Source: Artemia franciscana
Lineage: Eukaryota; Arthropoda; Branchiopoda; Anostraca; Artemiidae
Reading direction: 5' to 3'
Length of the DNA: 64,000 nt
Assembly: GCF_032884065.1 (NCBI RefSeq)
Contig: NW_027062697.1
Span: forward strand, 1 to 64,000
Shown in pieces: positions 57,207-64,000 of this stretch (position 1 is its first letter; every line of letters starts with the position of its first letter). A program made the translations under genes and the position numbers. Under the pieces are notes generated by a model. The model was not told the DNA's origin and made no database searches. It saw only the letters and a list, made by a program, of their open reading frames with translations.

Positions 57207-57662
57207 ACTTTTTGTATCGTATATTCTAACGTATATTCAGGTAACCGCTCTACCTGGGTGAACAATTTCTGCTCAGAGGCCTAGCGAGTCATTTCTAGGT
57301 AATCTTGGTTCTTCTTTTTGTTTTTTCAAAGATTGCGATTCATGTGTTGTATTATTAAATAAGAAAACAATACCAACAACAACAGGCATTTTTAGAGTCT
57401 AAAGTTTTTTTTATCGTATATTCTAACGTATATTCACGGAACCGCTCTACCTGGGCGACCGATTTCTGCTCAGAGGCCTAGCGAGTCATTTCAGGGTAAT
57501 CTGTGGTTCTTCTTTTTTGTATTTTCAAAGATTGCGATTCATGTGTTGTATTGTTAAATAAGAAACAAAAACAACAACAACAGTCATTTTTAGAGTCTAA
57601 ACTTTTTATATCGTATATTCTAACGTATATTCAGAGAACCGCTCTACCTGGGCGAACAATTT
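57176..57662 (-). repeat. ~197-bp repeat array, right of histone segment
   Basis: Inverse orientation of 52655-53150. GAGTCTAAA marks at 57199, 57395 and 57593; each unit has CCGCTCTACCTGG, GAGGCCTAGCGAGTCATTTC and AAAGATTGCGATTCATGTG. It begins inside the H1 coding sequence and ends near 57662. Confidence 0.85.
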
Positions 57663-57663
57663 T

Positions 57664-57890
57664 TGCTCATCTAGGGGGCTAAAGGGAGAGAAAAATTAGA
57701 AAAAATTAGGTATTCATAACTTTAGCTCTTATTTTAAATCCTGACCGGCATTAAGCATCTAATTTTCCTTTTTAAATCAATCTATTGATTCATATAATTT
57801 TGTTAGAGCTCATACCATATGATCTCTTGGCTTTTAGCTCTTCTCACCTCATCACAATTGCCATATGAGCTCTTAGCTCTTGTTATAAAA
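57664..57890 (-). repeat. Repeat family 1 head fragment, reversed
   Basis: Reverse complement of 3418-3660: AACAAGAGCTAAGAGCTCAT, AAATCTATTGATT block, ATTTTAAGAGC/AAATAAGAGCT and GGTATTTTTAATTTTTC-type end. Abuts the right 197-bp array. Confidence 0.65.
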
Positions 57891-59210
57891 TCACTTCAAT
57901 TTTCTTTGAAAATCGTTCTGTTTTGTTTTTTTTTGTAAATCATGTTTAAAAGCAAAAAGAGCCGAAAAAAACTAAAATTTCAAGTTTATTTTAAGACGCG
58001 TGTTTTCCTTTTCTTTCTCTCATTTGTATCCTCTTTTTTGTATACAAATCGAATTAGGCTTACATTTTCTTTATTTTGATTTTTATCCATTTATGAAAAT
58101 TTATAGCAGCTATAATTTTTTTTAACGAATGCTCTCTGGGCAGTGGCATGGCTCAGAAGTTTTTCAGTTTCGTGTTAGTTTTTGTATTCTCTCTGAAGTT
58201 ATCAAAGTGCCCTCTCTAAATGCCCTAAGTCACTCTATGTGCCCTCAGGTTGCAGTTGTCTCAGATTTTGTGTATATCACCTCTGTTACTCTTCTAATAA
58301 AATATGGGGCTAATACATGTTCTTCTATGAAATTATTTTGTCTTCTCTTATTTTTTTTTTATTTTTATCCATTTATGAAAATTTATAGCAGCTATCATTT
58401 TTTTTAACGAATTCTCTCTGGGCAGTGGCATTGCTCAGAAATGTTTCAGTTTCGTGTCAGCTTTTGTATTCTCTCTGAAGTTAAGTTGAGGTATGTTTTC
58501 AATGAAATATGTTTGAAGCCTGTTTAGGAGTAATTATAGTCCAATCTTTTCCCTAAACATCTATCTGCATTTTTTTAGGGGAATAATAAGTTTGATTGAG
58601 CCTGAGAAGAGTTTTGAAGCCTGTTTAGGAGTAATTATGGTTCAATCTTTTCCCTAAGCATATCTACCTGTATATTTTTAGGGAATCGATGATGAGAATT
58701 GATGGATAGGGAATGATGAGAATTGAAACTTTATCTTCATTTGTTTTAAGTTTATCTTTATTTAATCGCAAACTTGTTTTTTGGCTAAAAATAATCAAAT
58801 CAACTTAATGATGCTTAACAAGTGCCCTCAAATTGCAGTTGTCTCAGATTTTGTGTAAATCACCTCTGGTACTCTTCCAATAAAATATGGGACTAATACA
58901 TGTGCTTCTATGAAATTATTTTGCCTTCTATGTCAAATACTCATAAAATAATCTTATAAACTTACGTAGAACTTTCACTTCAAGTCGCAGCTTTAGTGGC
59001 TTCCTTTTTTAAGGGAATTCTATAGCATTTTAGGTGACGGACCTTTAAATATGAGATTTGAAATAGTGAAGTACAGCTTTCTTGAAGAAGCCCCTTTCAG
59101 ATATAATCAATATATAACAGCCTGGTTAATTAATTAATTATCGGATTGTTAATTAATTAGGCAATTGAACATTAAATGGATTAAACAATGGTTGATTTAT
59201 GAACTGCACT
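57891..59210 (+). repeat. Spacer with tandem duplication (~285 bp)
   Basis: 58080-58205 and 58365-58485 are near-identical (TTTATGAAAATTTATAGCAG, CTCTCTGGGCAGTGGCAT, TTGTATTCTCTCTGAAGTTA). 58245-58345 and 58820-58930 share TTGCAGTTGTCTCAGATTTT and AATAAAATATGGGACTAATA. A TTTGAAGCCTGTTTAGGAGT block occurs at 58512 and 58613. Non-coding. Confidence 0.65.
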
Positions 59211-59312
59211 ATTTAAGTGTACTGGACATCTGTATATGCCTGTATGTACTCTTCAGCATGGCTTATATGTTTCAATGATTTATTTAACAAATCTTTTTTA
59301 TGTTTTGTTTTC

Positions 59313-59489
59313 AGTTTAGCCGTTGAACCCTTATATCTTCAACTATGCCAAGCCAGTCCTTCTTTCGAAACACCCCATCTACAAAATGGTCCAACTCCAG
59401 TTGAAGTCAGTAGACGACTCAACTCACTACCCTGTTCTCTTAGCTTCCCTAGAAACGAGCTGTCCTCACTGCTACAACTAATCCTTTAG
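59313..59489 (+). CDS. Possible terminal exon, unidentified protein
   Basis: A good acceptor (TTTTGTTTTCAG, 59301-59312) precedes a 58-codon open stretch in the only frame without stops: LAVEPLYLQLCQASPSFETP, HLQNGPTPVEVSRRLNSLPC, SLSFPRNELSSLLQLIL, TAG 59487-59489. A GTAAAA follows the stop. Composition looks protein-like and unlike nearby repeats. No domain is recognised and no upstream exon is seen. Confidence 0.3.
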   Translation, partial: SLAVEPLYLQLCQASPSFETPHLQNGPTPVEVSRRLNSLPCSLSFPRNELSSLLQLIL

Positions 59490-60264
59490 GTAAAACCTAT
59501 ATTCTTGCTAATCAGGATAATTAAATGTCTTAGTTAACTTTCAGATGTTTTATGATAAAATTTGCTGCACCGTCCGCTGCTTAAGGGTATGGTACTACTA
59601 TTGGGAAATATATAGTTAATAGCTGTATGGAAGGTTAATTTATTTTATAGACAAAATATCTTTCATGTGATACAATAAAGAACAGTCTAGATCCTTATAG
59701 TTAATCTCAGCTAAGGTAGTGCTGACTTAAAAGGAAATCTAGTTGTAGGCTACCTACCACGCTCCAGTTTTGCTGCCAGGTCATCAATCGCTGTTGAACC
59801 TTGACTTTGCTATCAATGTTCCCTTACTCATGAGTGACTTTAAAAAGAAAGTTCTGTACCAGCTCCCTGTTTTGCTCCATGATCAATAGTATCATGATCG
59901 CAAAGACGAATCTAACAAATTTCGGAAGCTTGAAGATTATCTATGATGGAAGTCAAATCAAACTTTGGTTTTGTCCTAGTGAGATAGTTTATTCTTAGTT
60001 TATAATGATTTTCTTAATTTTAATATTTAAGTATTAATACTACTTCTGATTCAAGATGGGTGGATTTATCGTAAAACTCCAGCTATTTATTCACATACTT
60101 AATATACTTTTGACCGGTCTTGATGTTTTCCTTCCTCCAGTCCAGGCATCTTATATCCTGTTTTTAAAACGTAATGCAGTTTTGGACTTGTTGCTGTTGT
60201 TCAATTAGGTTCATGCACATAATCTCTGCTCTTGTTATGTTTTCTCCAATTTTGAGCTCAGGTA
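59490..60264. other. Intergenic, nothing recognised
   Basis: AT-rich; no frames or shared repeats noticed. Confidence 0.45.
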
Positions 60265-61823
60265 AGTTTGACTCTTTCCCTCAACTTTACTTTTTAAAAC
60301 AGTAAAAATCTTTAGCGTAATGAGCGTTGCGTCGAGGAGGAAACAGCTCCTTTTATATATGGAGTAATTTCTGTTCATTTTAAGTTTTAATGTTGCTCAT
60401 TACTTTAAATTTAAAAACACTTGTTTTTATTTAATTTCTAAACGTTTTTGAATTAATGCATGTTTTGATTTTGGCTCTCCGTACATCAGTAAGTAAGACG
60501 ACATTTGTATATTAATTTGTTTTTTTTTGGCTAAATGACTTTCTCATTATTTTGATCGGATGATTTTGAGAGAAAAAGAGCGGGGGAATAGGCCGAGTTA
60601 CCTTCCAATTTTTTTGTTACTTAAAAAGGCAACTAGAACTTTTAATTTTACGAACAATTTTATTAGTAAATATATACATAATTTACGAATTAACTTACGA
60701 AACGAACTTCTAAATTCGTATGTTTTCATTACGTATATAAGGGGGTTCGCCCCCTCGTCAATACCTCGCTCTTCACACTAAAGCTTAAAATTTGTCCCAA
60801 TTCCTTAAGAATGACCCCTGAATCACAAAGGCCGTAGAATAAATAGTTGAAACTAATAAAATTACTTTAGCTTAAAGAGCGAGGTATTAGGAGAAGGTGA
60901 ACCCCCCTCACATGCGTAATAATTTCTGTTCGTTTTAAGTTTTAATGCTGCTTCTTACTCTCAGTTCAAGAAACTTTTTCATATTTATTTTTTCATTGCT
61001 CTTTAAAAAAATGCTAAGAAATCCTGCAACCCCTTCCTGAAAATTCTCTTCCTCCATGATAAATTCCTCCATGGACAGTTCCTCCGCATAACCCCCTTCC
61101 CTCAACCCGCCTCCCCAATTAAAAAAGTCCTCTTGAATGTGTCTGTACACTTCCCAATAACCATTACTATGTGTTAACACTGGTCAAAGTTTGTAACTTG
61201 CAGCCCTTTGCACGGAGACTCTGGGGAATAAGTCGTCCCCAAACACATAGTTTTTCGGTTTTTTGACTATGATGAATAAAATGGCTGTCTCAGAATTTTG
61301 ATCTGGTGACTTTAGGAAAAAACTGAGCGTGGGAGGGGGCCGAGGCGCCCTCCAATTTTTTGGTCACTTAAAAAGGGGACTAGAACTTTTAATTTCCGTT
61401 GGAATGAGCCCTCTGGTAGCATTCTAGGACCACTGGGTCGATATGATCAACCCTGAAAAAAAACTAAAATTAAAAAAAAATAAAAATAAACACGCATCTG
61501 TGATCTGTCTTGTGGCAAAAAATACAAATTGAAACTTCTACCGTAGGGTTTTCTGATACGCTGAATCTGATGGTGTAATTCTCGTTAAGATTATATGACT
61601 TTTAAGGGGTGTTTCCCCCTATTTTCTAAAATAAGGCAAATTTTCTCAGGCTCGGTACTTTTGATGGGTAAGACTAAACTTGATGAAACTTGTATATTTA
61701 GAAATCAGCATTAAAATACGATTCTTTCGATGTAACTATTGACATCAAAATTCCATTTTTTAGAGTTTCGTTTACTATTGAGCCGGGTCGCTCCTTACTA
61801 CAGTTTGTTACCACGAACTGTTT
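60265..61823 (-). mobile_element. Long-inverted-repeat family 2, reversed arm
   Basis: Same orientation as the right arm at 50415-51849. Starts mid-hairpin (loop TTTAAAACAGTAAAAATC), so its inner end is truncated. Runs through the nested inverted GAGCGAGGTATTAGG region to CCGGGTCGCTCCTTACTACA and the degenerate palindrome AGTTTGTTACCACGAACT. A 73-codon frame at 60560-60781 is repeat-derived. Confidence 0.75.
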
Positions 61824-62035
61824 GAAAGGCTATAAACTAACCCTTGTAATAAGCTGTTAATCTGATAATCTGAAGGGAAATAAGCAATTGAAACTAAAAA
61901 CAAAATCATTTTTATTTTTAAGCTGGCCATGAACAAGGTTTAACAAATGGGCAGGCAAAGAAGTCTTCAGTTAGCTTTGACTTAGTAAAGAGCGGTATGT
62001 CTCCCGTTTATTTTTTCTGTGGTCAAACAGTGCGT
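61824..62035. other. Short spacer between family 2 copies
   Basis: No features seen. Confidence 0.4.
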
Positions 62036-62785
62036 GGTATCGAACAATAAGTAAGGAGCGACGTGGCTCAATATTAAGCGAGACTGTAAAATACAAACTT
62101 TGCAATCAATAGGCACATCAAAATATTTGGCTTACTATGCTGATTCTAAATTTATAAGATTCGTTAAGTTTAGTGTTACTCACCAAAGGATAAAAACCTG
62201 AGAAAATTTGCCTGACTCTTGAAAAAGGGGGAGAACACCCCTTAAAGGTCACGGAATGATATTGGAAATCACACAATCAGATTCAGCATATCAGAGAATC
62301 CAACTGTGGAGGTTTTGAGCTTCTTGAGCTGTGGAGGTTTCTTAGAATTCTTAGAATGGGATTTTGTAAGTAAGGGAATTTTCTACGGGAAGAGTTTTCC
62401 ATGGGAAGGAAGTTTGTGGGGGAACTTCCTAGGGGAAATTTAAACCAAAGGGTGGGGATTTCCTGGCATTATTTGAAAAATAGTGATAAATTAAATTTTA
62501 AAAAATTAATAGGAAGTAGAGAGTAAGATTAAAACTTAAAATGAAATAACTTATTCCATATATGAGGGTTGCCGCTCCCTCCAAAAAATAGTTAAATAAA
62601 ATCATCACAAATACAGTTAAAATACAGTATCACAAAAATAGTTAAATGAAATTATGACAAAGAGTGAGATTTAAGCATCAAGAGAAGGTATCAAGGAGGG
62701 GGCAGCCCCTTTCATATATGGAATAATTTCTGTTCGTTAAAGTTTTAATGTCGCTTCTTATTTTCAGTAGGAAAAACTAGTTTAA
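62036..62785 (+). mobile_element. Family 2, old diverged copy
   Basis: Starts AACAGTGCGTGGTATCGAAC (palindrome degraded), then AGTAAGGAGCGACGTGGCTC, with a strongly shortened middle and an inner hairpin at 62500-62785 with an internal duplication of ATAGTTAAAT(G/A)AAAT. Confidence 0.65.
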
Positions 62786-63366
62786 AATAAATTTAGTTTC
62801 TAATGAAAAATCCATGATACATTACACAGTAGAAATTATCACGGTACCTGTGGTGCTCTGATATTAGAGTGTTTTGTTTTCTATAATTAGAGGTGGTTCT
62901 ATGGAGTCTTAGCCCCCTCCCATCCTCTCATTTATTGATGGATTGTATACTTTTTTTTAAATCTTGATCATTCTGGAATTATTTTTAAAGTAGTCCTAAA
63001 TGACTAAATATCTACTATTAAAATTAATTTCAGTAATTAACTTCAGAAGATAAGTTAGTTTATCACATAACCAAACACGATGCTCCTTCACTCATTTGAT
63101 CGGTGATAACAGTAAACAAGAAGTGCCACAAAAGAAATACCAAAGTTTTCTTTCCTCTCCCCCCTCTTCCGTTCCAGAAAGTAGATGTAGGCCTTTTGAC
63201 TGTTGGAAAATTAGATAGTTTCTTATTCTATACAGCGTCAAAACGTCGTGATCAAAGGATCAAATGAAGTTGAAACCTCATGGGAAGGAGTAAAAAGTGA
63301 AGCTCTGAACAGGTTTGGGTGGGAGAATGGCCTCTATAGCTCCATTGGCCTGATGGCGATACTTTC
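62786..63366. other. Intergenic, nothing recognised
   Basis: No gene, RNA or shared repeat seen. Confidence 0.4.
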
Positions 63367-63367
63367 A

Positions 63368-64000
63368 GACAGTTCGTGGTAACGAAGTGTAGTAAGGAGC
63401 GACCCGGCTCAATAGTAACGAAACTCAAAAAAACAGAATATTGATGCTAAAAGATACATCAAAAGAATCTAATTTTTATGCTGATTCTAAATATATAAGT
63501 TTCATCAAATTTAATCTTAGTCACCAGAAGTTACGAGCCTGAGAAAATTTGCCTTATTTTGGAAAATAGGGGTAAACACCCCCTAAAATTCAAAGAATCT
63601 TAACGAAAATCACACCATTGCATTCAGTGTATCAGAAAATCCTGCTGCAAAAATTTTAAGCTCCTATCTACAAAAATGTGGAATTTCATATTTTTTGCCA
63701 GAAGACAGATCACGGGTGCGTTTTTACTTGTTTGTTTGTTGTTTTTTTCCCCAGGGGTCATCGTATTGATCAAGTGGTCCTAGAATCTCGCCAGAGGGCT
63801 CATTCTAACGGAAATTAAAAGTTCTAGTGCCCTTTTTAAGCGACCATAAAATTGGAGGGCACCTAGGCGCCCTCCCACGCTCACTTTTTTCCCAAAGTCA
63901 ACGGGTCAAAATTTTGAGATAGCCATTTTGTTGCGTATAGTCGAAAAACAAAATAACTGTGTCTTTGGAATGACTCACCTCCCCAAACTCCCTGGGGGAG
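63368..64000 (+). mobile_element. Family 2 arm, cut by window edge
   Basis: Starts GACAGTTCGTGGTAACGAAG and AGTAAGGAGCGACCCGGCTC and follows 24256-24900 closely (TTTGCCAGAAGACAGATCAC, GGAGGGCACCTAGGCGCCCT). Continues past the right edge. Confidence 0.75.

Noticed and set aside
60560-60781. 73-codon + frame (ATRTFNF, NLRINLRNELLNS)
   Set aside because: The same peptide appears from family 2 arms at 21807-22064 and 46598-46783; repeat-derived, with no sign of selection.

Overview
The window is animal nuclear DNA: AT-rich, dominated by repeats, with intron-less or broken gene copies and no prokaryotic gene layout. The best organism guess is a branchiopod crustacean, most likely the brine shrimp Artemia. 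The main reason is a large array of ~110-bp AT-rich monomers carrying one AluI site (AGCT) each, which resembles the ~113-bp AluI heterochromatin satellite I recall for Artemia franciscana. Claudin-like gene relics of the arthropod Pasiflora type also fit. No database search was possible.

Layout. 1-1476: three short Helitrons, two in tandem and one head-to-head. 1477-3420: microsatellite and AT-rich sequence. 3418-5685 and 7196-8185: arrays of a ~288-bp GAGCTC-containing repeat, with a broken lysine-rich gene remnant between them. 8284-8338: a solo Penelope-type hammerhead ribozyme. 9080-9410: a tRNA-derived SINE. 13436-16429: an intron-less, damaged copy of the SKI2 (Superkiller/exosome) DExH helicase. 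16815-18150: a 5'-truncated non-LTR retrotransposon. 19425-21786: a Penelope-like element with RT, GIY-YIG nuclease, inverted ends and hammerhead motifs. 21787-30125: copies of a long-inverted-repeat element family alternating with AluI-type satellite. 30130-36430: a gene-free, extremely AT-rich island. 38378-40430: three relics of a Pasiflora/claudin-like tetraspan gene. 41752-45300: a second SINE, a possible gene fragment, a hAT-type element with an 8-bp duplication, and a retrotransposon scrap.

45675-51849 is the most interesting unit. Two ~1.4-1.6-kb inverted arms, each starting at an 18-nt perfect palindrome, enclose one long reading frame. It fuses a Mutator-like transposase region to a YqaJ/lambda-exonuclease-type nuclease, with a single in-frame TGA. 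Many arm-only copies elsewhere in the window look like its non-autonomous relatives.

52655-57662: a histone segment (H2B, H4, H1, all on +) sits between two inverted arrays of a ~197-bp repeat that cut into H2B at its 5' side and H1 at its 3' side. H2B has a stop codon, H1 a frameshift, and H4 is full length but carries ten substitutions. 57664-64000 holds more dispersed repeats, a candidate terminal exon and three further copies of the long-inverted-repeat family.

Almost every protein-coding sequence here is a mobile-element gene or a damaged copy of a host gene. The only long uninterrupted frames are the 631-codon transposase/nuclease frame, the Penelope RT, the three helicase segments and H4.
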